Positions 1-9,568 of a stretch of DNA of 19,674 nt are shown here, piece after piece (within the stretch, counting starts at the first letter, position 1; each line of letters starts with the position of its first letter). Where the stretch lies: positions 1 through 19,674 of the forward strand of contig JAAMPI010001108.1 in assembly GCA_013054445.1 (NCBI GenBank). Reading direction: 5' to 3'. Position numbers and translations under genes: made by a program. This DNA comes from Cudoniella acicularis. Taxonomy: Eukaryota > Ascomycota > Leotiomycetes > Helotiales > Helotiaceae. The notes under the pieces are model-generated. The model did not search any database. It was given only the letters and a program-made list of their open reading frames with translations, and was not told the DNA's origin.

Positions 1-131
1 GTCCCAGCCATATCTCCGAAGCCCATTTCAGAGCAAGAAGTGAGGCTGAAATCAAAATTTCCATTCATCGCCCCCATCTCCAGCCCATCCTCCAATCCAA
101 ATCCCATAGTCATCTCCGACCACTTGTTCAT
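1..131 (-). CDS. Possible 5' end of an unidentified gene running off the left edge
   Basis: An ATG at 131 (minus strand) opens a frame of 43 codons that stays open to the window edge. The peptide begins MNKWSEMTMGFGLEDGLE and is rich in Met, Gly, Asp and Glu, as in a disordered N-terminus. A purine-rich leader (GAGGAGGAG) sits just before the ATG, and pyrimidine-rich repeats lie further upstream at about 167-188. I recognise no family. A chance open frame of this length is quite possible. If real, the gene is transcribed in the same direction as the GH79 gene and lies downstream of it. Confidence 0.28.
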   Translation of the reverse strand, partial: MNKWSEMTMGFGLEDGLEMGAMNGNFDFSLTSCSEMGFGDMAG

Positions 132-557
132 CTCCTCCTCTGATTGGCGTGCTGGCTGTATATCAAGGGCGAGAGGGCGAGAGGGCGAATGCAAGGATGA
201 TCTGAAAACAGGGCGAATAAGCGAGAATTTCGTGTGATGGAGCGGTGAGGGACTGCAAATTTGGTGTGAGTAGTTGTGAAAAGTCGAAAATTAGGAAGGG
301 GACGGTGCATGTTTATGTACGCTACTGTCTGGGCTTGGGAGGGCGAATTGTGGATGCAGCTGCTCAGTGGAAATATGCAAGAGTCTCCTTCGGGGATGGC
401 GAGGCTCGGCCGAGCCACTTGGTGCAATACTATCCTGAAACTGGTCCAATTATATTTAACAAAGACCGATAATTTAACGGCAGCATTTATTTGGCTTTCA
501 TTGGCCAAGAAAAACTTCCTTAGTTCGTGTACTGTACACTTGTAAAATCATTTAGGG
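132..557. other. Gap downstream of the GH79 gene, no supported gene
   Basis: This stretch is the 3' flank of the GH79 gene and possibly the promoter of a gene off the left edge. Open frames of up to 126 codons exist on both strands, but the longest lacks an ATG start and resembles no family. Short GGGCGAGA repeats lie at about 167-188. No other structure was seen. Confidence 0.5.
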
Positions 558-2307
558 CTACGAGAACGAAACAAGCACCGCCTCGCCAGCACCAACCAAG
601 ACCTCCCCACTCTCAACCACCTCAACTACCTGCCTCCCCACAATCCTCCCATCCCCATCAACATACTGCCCCGCAAAAGAAATATTCCTCACAATCTCTA
701 CCCCAGGACTCGTCAACCTCCTCGCCATTCCATTCGCCAACAGCTCCGGAAGTTTAACCTTAGTATAAGGTCTCTTCTCCACCGCTTGCGTTGAATTCCA
801 CATCTCCAGATTAACCATCACCACCGATTCCAACCCATTTTCAGCCTTCCTACTATCATAAATCCCATAAGCCGAAAAATCCGTCTCATTCACCAACACA
901 GAAACCTTTTTATTCCCACCAGCAAACGCAGAAGCCGTGAATATATTCCCGTAATACAGAGGTTTCACATGTTTTTCCGTCCCGTTATGCGCTACTGGTT
1001 GCCACGCACTATATCGATACGGGGTTCCCATATGATAGTAGATGCGAGAAGCGTTGAGTGAGGCTATATATAGCGTGTAATCGATAGACCATAACGCCGC
1101 AGCATAGACGTCAGAGACGCCTACTTGTCCTTGGCAGGAAATGGAATTCGTTTCCCCGAGAACGTAAGGAATTCCGACTGAGGAAGAGTAGTTTCCCAGG
1201 TATGAGTGGTAGTACATTAGTGAGGTCATGTGGAAGTGGTTGAGTAAGTTATCTTTGATGGTTGCTGGTTTTGCGCCTGGGCAGGCGGAGCCCATGTACT
1301 ACTCTTTTTATTAGCATTTTCCTTTAGCTAAAGGTTTCTTTACCTGGAGGACGAACATCATGATCAGCAACCGTCTTAGCTTTCCCTGTGCTAGCAATAC
1401 CAAACTTTAGTGCATTTTCCACATTCCAAAAAGGCGTTGCGTTGTATCCCAAGTGACGCGGAGCTTCAAACGCACATGCCTGGAAGAGGGGCTCGAGGGA
1501 AGAATCAAGAGTGGCACCTATAGCTGTGTCTGCAATTGCGGCTGCGTATTGTTTCCACTGTGAAGCGTAGCTTGCAACAGTCCAATTGCAGGGTCGTCGA
1601 CTACCGCATGGCCATCCTTTACAAATGTCAGTAAAAATATACTATTTGCCATGCGAGAAAAATGGTAACCATCAACTTCATTCCCAATCTCAAAACTTTC
1701 CAAGCTCGTTCCCAGTCCGTTGAACGCATTAGTGGCCTCCAAAATAGTTTGCTGTAGACCCACATCACCGTCTCCAAAATTCAATCCATAAATATACTTC
1801 GTTCCCTTTGGAAACTGCTGGAATGATTGTATCCATGTTGGGCCGATACTCAAAGAGCTTGGCTGATCTGGACTTGATGCCGAAAACGCTTCAATTAACG
1901 AAGCAGATTGATTTGCTACGAATATTGCTCGATTGGATGTTGTTCCTCCGGCGCGTATAATTGGGTATGCACCCGAAAGATTCTGGAGGTTTTGTAAAAG
2001 CTGGATGGAGAAGTCATTGGGTTGTCTGGCAAAATTAGAATTCTAAAGTTGTAATTGAAAATTAAGACCTGGTTTGGAAATTTCAGACATACGAATTGTT
2101 ACCTGCGTAATCAAGCATATATGAGAATTCTATAGAGTAAGACTGGAAATTTCCATCTACGACCAATTTTCCTGGGGGTGGAGATGGTGGTATTGTCAAT
2201 GTTCGATTCTTGGTCACGAGAACTCTCGAGATAGCTGTCGCCTCGCTCAAGGAAGAAGAAAGGGCAGGAAGGAGAAAAAAGACCGACAAAAGGGTAATTC
2301 GTGCCAT
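558..2307 (-). CDS. GH79-family beta-glucuronidase-type glycoside hydrolase, secreted
   Basis: Four exons give 523 residues: 2307-2093, 2025-1670, 1616-1357 and 1298-558 (minus strand). Introns are 67, 53 and 58 nt, and phases match at every junction. Residues 1-20 (MARITLLSVFFLLPALSSSL) form a hydrophobic signal peptide, so the enzyme should be secreted. QPNDFSIQLLQNL and IIRAGGTTSN fit the first strands of the (beta/alpha)8 barrel. FEIGNEVD supplies the putative acid/base Glu188, and YVLGETNS supplies the putative nucleophile Glu326. The last ~170 residues form a beta-rich C-terminal domain like that of fungal GH79. Many N-x-S/T sites suggest glycosylation. Family members remove glucuronic acid or 4-O-methyl-glucuronic acid, typically from arabinogalactan side chains; the substrate here is inferred. 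Introns 2 and 3 have weak donors (GTTACC, GTTCGT) that the frame requires. It is divergent from the beta-helix lyase-like gene at 3583. Confidence 0.88.
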
Positions 2308-3582
2308 TATTTCTCTTCAGCACCGTATTTTGACACTTTCAATTTAAAAAAATATTTGAAGATATCCCCATTTATCAAGAGAGCCTGCGGAAAATTGTTT
2401 TTGCACAGGCTGAATGAGCTCGGCAGATAATTGACCGAATCGCTCCTATGACTAGAAACCGATCCAGGATCCGATATTTGGGAAGAAATAGTAAGGTTTT
2501 CAACAACATAGGGTCAGAGTGGTCTATGAGTCAACGGTTTCTTGAGCTCGTGCAAGCAATTGTCAATTATGCCTCGCCTAAAAAAAGGGAGGTGGGTTGG
2601 GGTGTATCAGTCACATACGCAACCCCGTTCTCCATTTCTCTTTCACGAAACGGATACTAGTAGACGCAAATCACCATATAAACACCTACCGGTACTCCTC
2701 GATGATCAAAGCAAATACCATCACATAACACCCCAAACAGAAGTTTGGAATCAAAGTCACTCTAAATAGGCAAGAGACGACTTGTTCATTTCCCTAACCA
2801 TCCTCTTTCTCTCTGTATAAAAGCTTCTGTGTGATTCCACCCCAAATGAGGCTCTGTCTAATTCCATCGCAGTGGACATTACGCCATCCTTCTTGTGTTA
2901 CACAGCGGGGCGATGCGCCACTTGCCCCCTTTTTTCGCCGCAATTAATGTAGGCCAAGCCGCCACGTTTTAAAAATACCCGCGCACGAAAATGTGCTGAA
3001 GTTAAAAAAATGAATGCGCTCGGTGGAAAGGCTGGGTGTAAAGAAAAAGAACATGAAAGATATTTTTTGAGAGGAGTGTTGAGCGATAGATAGAAAATTA
3101 GGGAGGGTTACCTCTTTTTTAAATCCCCCCCTTAAAAAACCACCAACACTATACTAACATCTTCCTCATACCATCAACACCTCCTACCAACCTCACAATC
3201 ATCCCTATCCCAACCCAAACAAGCAAACCACTGTTCCGATCCTTCCTCGCACCGCTTTCTCAAGTAGGCGGCGGCCCCCAACTTGTTATCCATGTATACC
3301 CGAGTAGCGTCGTCGATCCTGCAAGGCTCTAGGAGTGGAGGATCACCAACGCCACACCAGCTGAGGAATAAGCTTATATGCTCTCATCCAGTGTAATTTA
3401 ACTTACTTTACTTTCCGACCATGTAATTAAGAGAGAGAAAATAAATTCTTTCTCTCCCCTCAGTTGTTCTTTTCTGTTTTATTTGGTTTTAAATGCTACG
3501 GACGGTGTCGATGCAAGTAGGTGTATGATGCGCAACAACTTCCAAATTACCTCGACATAGCATTACCCCCCCAAGTTTAAAA
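2308..3582. promoter_or_regulatory. Shared upstream region of the divergent GH79 and beta-helix genes
   Basis: This 1,275-nt noncoding region separates two divergent carbohydrate-active genes, so it must hold both promoters. A TATAAAAG element lies at 2816-2823 on the plus strand, about 760 nt before the downstream ATG. A long C/A-rich pyrimidine tract at about 3124-3240 looks like fungal leader or core-promoter sequence. The downstream gene may therefore have a long, perhaps spliced, 5' UTR. Open frames here lack family resemblance. Which element serves which gene cannot be read from sequence alone. Confidence 0.5.
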
Positions 3583-5298
3583 ATGCCACCACTCAGTCTC
3601 TACCTTCGCCAACGGCCCTCCGTTTTCGGCCTCCCAATAAAACGCATTTATATACTTTCATTGTTTGGCTCCTTTCTCCTCGCACTCACAATCGTCATCC
3701 CGGTCACCATCGTACTGGCCATCCGCGCGCACCAGACATCACCCACCGGTACATTCTCCTCCTCTTCACTCCTCGGAAAACGCGCTTCGACCTTAACACC
3801 AACCCGCGCAGACACAACAAACGTAGACTGGACAACCCTAACAACTCCCAAAGGAGACCACCTCCCCGATTTCAGTTTCGCAGGCTACCACGCTTCAGAA
3901 ACCTCTCTCCCTCAGAACACGACTGTAGCCGTGACGCTTTCCCCCTCTTCCGGAGACCAAACCTCTGCCATCCAAGCCGCATTAACTGCAGCCGGCTCTG
4001 CAACCGAAGGCAGGGTTGTCCTGCTCTCCCCTGGCACTTACAGCATTTCGCCCGGACTAATAATCCCCTCGAATGTCGTGTTACGAGGATCAGGAGCAGG
4101 GTCTACGCATTTAACGCTGTCGAAATTAGAGGGGAAAACGGTGTTTAGTTTAGGCAAGGAGCCAGAGGGTGTAAAGCCTACGACGGTGAAGAAGATTGTG
4201 GATGGGTATGTGGGGATTGGTGTTGATACGGTGGAGGTGGATGGGACGGATGGGTTGAGTGTTGGGCAGAACGTGTTTGTGAATAGGGAGGTGACGAAGG
4301 AGTGGGTTGATACTAATGGGATGGGGGATTTGGTGAGGGATGGGAAACATGAGACTTGGCTTCCGGTAAGTTATGCCATATTTTATTGTTCCCTTCGAAG
4401 AACAGTCCGGTCTCGTTATGTTGGTAACAGGGCTAATAAGTGTGATATCTAGGTCGGGCGAACCGTCAGCCAACCCAGAAAAATAAAAGCCATCTCAAAA
4501 AATACCATCACACTCAACATACCACTAACCGACTCTCTCGACGCAAAATACATGTCACCAGAACTAGTAGCCTACGACCCACCCAAAACATCCACAGAAA
4601 TAGGCATTGAAAATCTCTCCATAACACTCTCGCCAACTTGTTCAGGCGCGAACCTAAACAGCGACACGGACTGCAATGCGCCCGCCATCTCCTTTGAACC
4701 CTGGACCCAAGACAGCTGGGCGCGGGATTTGGAGATGAAAGGATTTAACAATTTTGTTACGGCGCAGTATAACTCTTCGCAAATCACTATTCAGAATGTG
4801 GCGATGCTGCGCGATGCAGATACTAATGGCGAAGCCTTGCCAGAGGATATCTTGATCACAGGGTCACAGATCTTGGTTCAGGATTGCCAAGAAGCGGGTC
4901 TTGCGAGCGCAAAGTCGTTTGCAGTGGTGACGGGCTCGCTCGCCCCAGGCCCAAATGCCATCTTGAGACACAAGACACCATCGAAGCTGCAGACGCTGTT
5001 CCCGCATCAGAGGTGGGCGCATGGCATTTTGTTCGAGGATACCAGTGCGTATGTGGAGTTGATAAACAGGGGGATTCTTGGGACGGGGCATGGATGGACG
5101 ATGAATGCGGGTGTGGGGTGGAATTTGAGGGGTGGTGCGTTTGTGCAGAGTCCGCCGTTGGGCATTAATTGGTGTGTGGGGTGTGAGGGGACTATCGATG
5201 GGAGTAGTAATGGGACGTTTGTTGATGAGGGGAAACAGGTGGTACCAACAAGTTTGTTTGGTACGCAGTTGCAGGCGAGGATGGGCAAGAAGGCGTGA
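3583..5298 (+). CDS. Membrane-anchored right-handed beta-helix protein, pectate-lyase superfamily
   Basis: Two exons (3583-4365, 4453-5298) with an 87-nt GTAAGT...CTAG phase-0 intron give 542 residues. The ATG follows an A-rich context. Residues 1-21 are basic, and 22-47 form one strong hydrophobic segment, so this is a type II signal anchor rather than a typical cleaved signal. A Ser/Thr-rich stalk follows, with a Lys66-Arg67 dibasic site that a Kex2-like protease could cut. LPDFSFAGYHASE (94-106), GDQTSAIQAALTAA (from 124) and VVLLSPGTYSISPGLIIPSNVVLRGSG match the start of a Pectate_lyase_3-type parallel beta-helix. The rest has the repetitive short-strand look of that fold. Catalytic residues and substrate cannot be assigned; pectin or another cell-wall polysaccharide is an inference. 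N-glycosylation sites are frequent. Base composition swings from C-rich to G-rich twice along the gene. Confidence 0.8.
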
Positions 5299-5630
5299 AA
5301 TATGGCGTTTGGAGGATGAGTGGACTTCTGCTATCTGTTATGAGCTGTTTTGCTGCTGGAATCATCCACTTGGAGGGCCATGATGGGGTTTGGAGAACAA
5401 TTATTATGCATTGCAGGGGTCCCTGATAACTTCATGGGAGAAATTTAGGAGTTGGAAGACATGGTTGCATGGACTTGGGAGTTGAAAAGAAATCAAAGAT
5501 GAGTTCAAGTGCCGATTTTTATGCATGACGGAAGGAGAGGTGATATATGAATTTAGAAGCATTATCGTTGAGATTAAAAGGCGAATAGACGATAGCAATA
5601 CGTGGGACTTCAACCGGATAGCGAAAAGAA

Positions 5631-5640
5631 AATAAATAAA
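5631..5640 (+). terminator. Candidate polyadenylation signal of the beta-helix gene
   Basis: Two overlapping AATAAA hexamers lie about 333 nt after the plus-strand stop codon and about 120 nt before the end of the convergent FAH-family gene. The surrounding 5299-5760 stretch shows no gene and serves as 3' flank for both convergent genes. Confidence 0.35.
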
Positions 5641-5760
5641 ACCTCCATTACTCGGGAAAAGGATGGTGATGTTGTGAACACATAGAGAAACAGGATCTAA
5701 GGTGGCAAAATAGGTAGTTTGTTATGGTTATATCTTGATTGTGCTCTGATTCTGCGAAAA

Positions 5761-6789
5761 CTATTTCTCAGACTCGAACTTTGTAGTAAGGGTACCAATA
5801 TGAGGTAATATCTCAACGGCAAATTCATCTCCATCCCTCAAGTATTCTTTCGGCGAGAATGAGAATCCAACCCCAGCAGGTGTTCCCGTTAAGATGATTG
5901 TACCGGGTTGAAGAGTTGTGCCTTGCGAAAGGAATGAGACGATCTTTGGGACGGAGAAGATGAGATCACTGGATTGCTATTAGCATTGGATTTTCATTGG
6001 AGGACTTTTGGCGCATACTCAATTCCGCTTTCTTGCATGACCTTTCCATTCTTCAGACCCCTCATCTTCAATTTTGTAGGATCCGGAATTAATTCTTTGC
6101 TCACGATCACAGGACCAATTGGACAGGCTCCGTCGAACCCCTTGCTGAAACTCCACTGTGATTGCGCAAATTGGCTCGTTCGACTGCTGACATCGTTGCT
6201 TGCGGTGTATCCTAATACATAATCCAGTGCTTCAGATTCAGAGACGTCTTTGCATTTCTTGCCAATGACAACCACCAGCTCGGATTCGTAATCACAGGAG
6301 TCGTCTTTGAGAGTCCATTTCGGGATGATGGTGGGTGAAGGGTAAGGGTCTGCGAGAGAGGTAGAAGGCTTCATGAAGATAACCGGGACCGTGGGAAGCT
6401 CCATCTTAGCTTCTTGGGCATGTCGAACATACTTTCGAGTATTAATTGTTGCCCCAAAGTCCGGATGAGAAAACTCACGTTCAGGCCGATGCAGCGAATT
6501 GTTCCCACTTCTGACTCAGCCAAAGGAGACAACAATTTCCCTAGGGTTTCTGTCTTGCCGGTTGGAGAGCCTGGGCGTAAGACTGACGACCCGCTGTACA
6601 CCGAAATAGAGACATCTTTCCCAGCGCGAATCGCAGCACCAATATCGAGTTCTTTGTCTTCAGGTTCTCCGATTGAGATGTCATTCGAGGTTTTAGGGAT
6701 GAAGCGGACAAGGCCTGAAGGACATCAGTATGACTGAGGCTGCTGCAGATCTTGGAGGGGTACATACGACCGAATGAGGGGATAGACAT
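5761..6789 (-). CDS. Fumarylacetoacetate hydrolase (FAH) family enzyme
   Basis: Four exons, 6789-6768, 6714-6479, 6431-6019 and 5968-5761, encode 292 residues. Introns are 53, 47 and 50 nt with GTATGT, GTGAGT and GTATGC donors; the last has a TGCTAAT branch site. GLNYVRHAQEA (from residue 84) and VPVIFMKPSTSL are hallmark FAH-family stretches. DYESELVVVIG provides Glu135 and Glu137, and NDVSSR provides Asp166; together these are the expected divalent-metal ligands. GTIILTGTPAGVGFSFSP near the C-terminus is also characteristic. Length matches the single-domain members (acylpyruvases, oxaloacetate decarboxylase-like FAHD proteins, hydratases and isomerases of aromatic catabolism) rather than the ~420-residue tyrosine-pathway FAH. 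No targeting peptide is evident, so it is probably cytosolic. The substrate is unknown. It starts 470 bp from the divergent DUF3500 gene and may be co-regulated with it. Confidence 0.9.
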
Positions 6790-7259
6790 GATGAGAATGA
6801 GCTGATTTCACAAGATGAAAAGCTTTAAGAGAGGAGGTTGAAAAAGATGGCTAAATGAAATTCGGAGCCCGGGTGTTATCTCCCCCGCCGAATATGTAAT
6901 CCGCATTGTACTTCAGGTAGCTGGCACTTACTTACGGCATCGCATGGCCCCACCGATGAGAATGCGGAGGGCGGCCGGAGGTAAAAGAATCACCCGAAAT
7001 CGAGGTGGACGAGCGCACGTGACTGTCAACCCCACATCGGCGGGGAATGTTTCGCTAGGAAACGTCCCGCAGTCAACATCCGCAAAACAACCACCGCGCC
7101 ACTTCTGATGCTTTCCACGCGTCCACTTCTGCTGCAAAACACTATGTATTTTAGATCAGCCTGTTCAATTGATGCTTTAAACCTTCATTTCTCCTTTTGC
7201 AAGTATCCGTGATTGTGTTGATTGATTGATTGACCACAGAGCAGCAGAAGCACAGCAGC
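6790..7259. promoter_or_regulatory. Bidirectional promoter between the FAH-family and DUF3500 genes
   Basis: The start codons of the two divergent genes lie 470 bp apart, so one compact region serves both. It contains four matches to the fungal CreA/Cre1 carbon-repressor hexamer SYGGRG: 6883-6888, 6948-6953 and 7030-7035 on the minus strand and 7040-7045 on the plus strand. An AGATAA GATA-type motif (minus strand) lies at about 6876-6881. The hexamer is short and degenerate, so single hits mean little; four within about 165 bp is suggestive. No TATA box is obvious on either side. Confidence 0.5.
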
Positions 7260-8703
7260 ATGGCAGCTCCGCAAACCTCGGGTTATCTACAGTCCAGCGA
7301 CCCCACAAAGCCGCGCTCCGATGCAGCTGTGCCTTTTCGCGATATCATACCATCTGCGACCCATCCTCGAATTACAGGTATAGTAGACCACGATGCGCTG
7401 AGTTGGTGCGAATCCCGGAGACAAATTGAGGCCCCGGCCTGGTTAATCAATCGACTCGATGCGAAGAATCTAGAGAAGCCGTATAAGGGGTTTACATCGG
7501 ATGGAAAGGTTCGAGAGGGGCTATACGAATACGCGGATGATGAGGGGGCGCCAACTGAGGAGGTGAAAGCAAAGACAGAGGAGTTGCTGAAGATTTTGAC
7601 AGAGGAGCAGAAGAAAGCGGTTCAATTTGGGGATGTCACCAGTGATGATTTCAGGTTGTGGTCCAATCCAGAGCTTTATGTCAATCCAGGTCTGCCGCAC
7701 AAACCAAACACCAGCTGAAAACAATTAACACTAACAAACTCCAGGTGGCCTCCGCCTTGACGAATGCTCTCCCGAAATCCAAACCGCTGTTCACAAGATC
7801 CTCAAAGCATCCTCGTCGAAACAAGGCTACGAAAAGATATTGGGCTGTTGCTTGACAAACGATTTCTTGGGTCATCTTGTGAATGGCAAGAAAGTCCTGA
7901 ACGAACATTCGTATAATTTCCGTCTTTTTGGCACACCCTCGCTATCTGCACCATGGGGCTATACATTTTTCGGGCATCACCTCTGCCTCACTGTCGTATT
8001 TTTGGGTAAGAGAATGGTGATTGGCCCTACCTTCATGGGTGCGGAGCCAGATCAGATTGATGAAGGGCCTCACGCTGGATTGCAATTATTCCGTACCGAA
8101 GAATTGGAAAGCTTGAAGTTGATGCAGGGGTTGCCAAAGGAATTGCAAGACAAAGCAACACTCAGCAAGGGCATGGACGGTAAAAGCCTACCTGCTGATA
8201 GATGGAACCCATTCGATGAAAGACATCTTGGAGGCGCAAGACAGGATAATCGGGTCGTACCTTTTGGTAAGTATGCTCTCATTGTGTTTGCCTCTTTGAG
8301 TCTTGCTAAAATTTGGAGCAGAAGGATGTCCAGTCTCCGAATTTCCTGTAGATGCTCAGCAAAGGATCATTAATTTGTTTCTCGCTTTCAACGAGTATTA
8401 TCCCGAAGCAGTTCTACAACATCGACTCGCATTATTTAGAAAATATCTGAACGAAACTTATTTTTCTTGGATTGGAGAATTTGGAGACGAAGACCCATAT
8501 TACTATCGAATACATAACCCGGTCGCATTCATGGAGTTGGATTTCCACTGTGGTAGTGAGTTTCGCGGATCTTTTGAAATTTGGAGCTGCGCTGACCTGT
8601 TGAAGTATTTTTGACAAACACAACGCCAGCCAGGTGCCACATTCATACCTGTAACCGGCTACCTAACAGAGGAGATTATGGGAAGGCATTGCTTGAGCAA
8701 TGA
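7260..8703 (+). CDS. DUF3500-family protein
   Basis: Four exons, 7260-7689, 7745-8266, 8322-8555 and 8606-8703, give 427 residues. Introns are 55, 55 and 50 nt. The start is the first in-frame ATG, in good context (CAGCATGGC). Signature stretches are EEQKKAVQFGDVTSDDFRLWSN, the GGLRLDE that spans the first junction, GYTFFGHHLCLTVVFLG, and GPTFMGAEPDQIDEG. At the end, a FLTNTTPARCHIHT segment and NRGDYGKALLEQ match the family's usual C-terminus. No biochemical role is established for the family as far as I know. The conserved GHH and HIH histidines suggest metal or ligand binding, which is inference. There is no signal peptide or membrane segment. For exon 3 a second in-frame donor (GTAGTG at 8553) would replace Gly-Ile with Val; I prefer GTGAGT at 8556. 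It is divergent from the FAH-family gene. Confidence 0.86.
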
Positions 8704-8818
8704 AGCTTCAAAATTGTTCTATATATTTCGCAATCTACATCAAAAATCTGAACTTCCTTCAAATTTCAATCTTAGCAGCTTCCAGTGAGTGATTGTTGAT
8801 ATTTACAACCGTTTTTGA

Positions 8819-8824
8819 AATAAA
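8819..8824 (+). terminator. Candidate polyadenylation signal of the DUF3500 gene
   Basis: AATAAA lies 116 nt after the stop codon, a usual distance for a filamentous-fungal 3' end. About 80 nt later the sequence enters a run of 12 A residues (8906-8917) at the edge of the LTR-like block. Confidence 0.4.
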
Positions 8825-8920
8825 CCACCGTCGTACGTCAGCGTTAGTATTAATTAGCAACAGTCATTATCGAAAATAACGACCCTTACCAGCGGTCAGT
8901 ATATCAAAAAAAAAAAATCT

Positions 8921-9303
8921 TGAATATTAGATTCTTATTCTAATCTAATCTAATAATTCAGATTAGAATTATAATAAGGGTTAAAAATTTTTTTAATTAG
9001 ATTAGATTATCTAGTTAGACTTAGTCAGACTGTCTTAGTATATCACAGACCTAGTTCGACGCCAGGCTAGATTGACTTGATAATAGTCGACTCAATGACT
9101 TGATTCGACGCTCGTCGATTCAATGACTTGACGACTGACCGAGTGACTCACTATCCAGGGGAATCGCTTATGGACTGCTTCGCTTACTAGCGCTATTTGT
9201 GTAGTTAAATAGAGCTTCTCCCTCCGGGAGAACCTCTTCTTCTCTCCTTAGCTTAGTTTCTTCGTGAATACAGCACCTTCTTGCAAATACGTCCCTACGT
9301 GAC
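8921..9303 (+). mobile_element. LTR-like block, possible solo or degenerate retrotransposon LTR
   Basis: Boundaries are approximate. The stretch opens TGAATATTAG and is very AT-rich to about 9030. Inverted TCTAAT/ATTAGA units include TTCTAATCT (8938-8946) against AGATTAGAA (8960-8968). It then changes to a region of short GACTTGA/GTCGA repeats; TCAATGACTTGA occurs at 9092-9103 and again at 9120-9131. A TTAAATAGAGC TATA-like element near 9207 is followed by a CTCCC-TCC-GGGAG hairpin and a CT-rich tract. This order (AT-rich U3-like part, TATA, R-like hairpin, CT-rich part) resembles a fungal Ty3/gypsy-type LTR. I find no second copy, no polyprotein and no clear target-site duplication, so it would be a solo or broken LTR. 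Repetitive regulatory DNA of another origin is the alternative. Confidence 0.38.
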
Positions 9304-9338
9304 GTCAGGGCCCCGAGTGCCTTTGCAGAGCTGTAACA

Positions 9339-9568
9339 CTTCGATCTTTTAAGATCTCATCCTCAAGGGTAAGTCAGCGACCTTCTTATCCCTTAACTTA
9401 ACATACTCTTCCTTCGATCTCTTAAGGTCCCTTCGTCACTCTTTATCAAGAGTCAGCGACTTCTTCATTCCTCAACTTTACATACCACGCCTTCGATTTC
9501 CCACCATCCTCTTCCTCAAGTCTTTCGGCTCTTGAGCCGAAAGATTTTTTCAACTTTGAGTACCACTT
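9339..9568 (+). repeat. Three degenerate tandem repeats of 73-79 bp
   Basis: Each unit begins CTTCGAT, at 9339, 9412 and 9491, giving periods of 73 and 79 bp. Units 1 and 2 share CTTCGATC-TTAAG, then a CAAG-GTCAGCGAC core with TTCTT, then an AACTT-ACATAC end. Unit 3 keeps the CTTCGATTTC start, a CCTCAAG and a CAACTTTGAGTACCA end, but has a hairpin in place of the GTCAGCGAC core. The array lies between the LTR-like block and the BTB-like gene and may be transcribed as the leader of that gene. Confidence 0.55.
9518..9550 (+). other. Strong 11-14 bp hairpin followed by a T run
   Basis: TCTTTCGGCTC (9521-9531) is perfectly complementary to GAGCCGAAAGA (9534-9544), separated by TT. A G-T wobble and two A-T pairs (9518-9520 with 9545-9547) extend the stem, and six T residues end it. 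It has the shape of a bacterial intrinsic terminator, but the context is eukaryotic. RNA polymerase III stops at T runs, and retroelement leaders also carry such stems, so no role is assigned. Confidence 0.6.

Noticed and set aside
128..508. 126-codon minus-strand open frame
   Set aside because: Starts with TTG rather than ATG and shows no family feature or reasonable splice context.
8553..8605. Alternative GTAGTG donor for DUF3500 intron 3
   Set aside because: In frame, but weaker than GTGAGT at 8556 and it drops a glycine that family-like sequence seems to keep before FLTN.
9518..9550. Bacterial intrinsic terminator
   Set aside because: Shape fits, but spliceosomal introns throughout the window show a eukaryotic genome; kept only as a hairpin.
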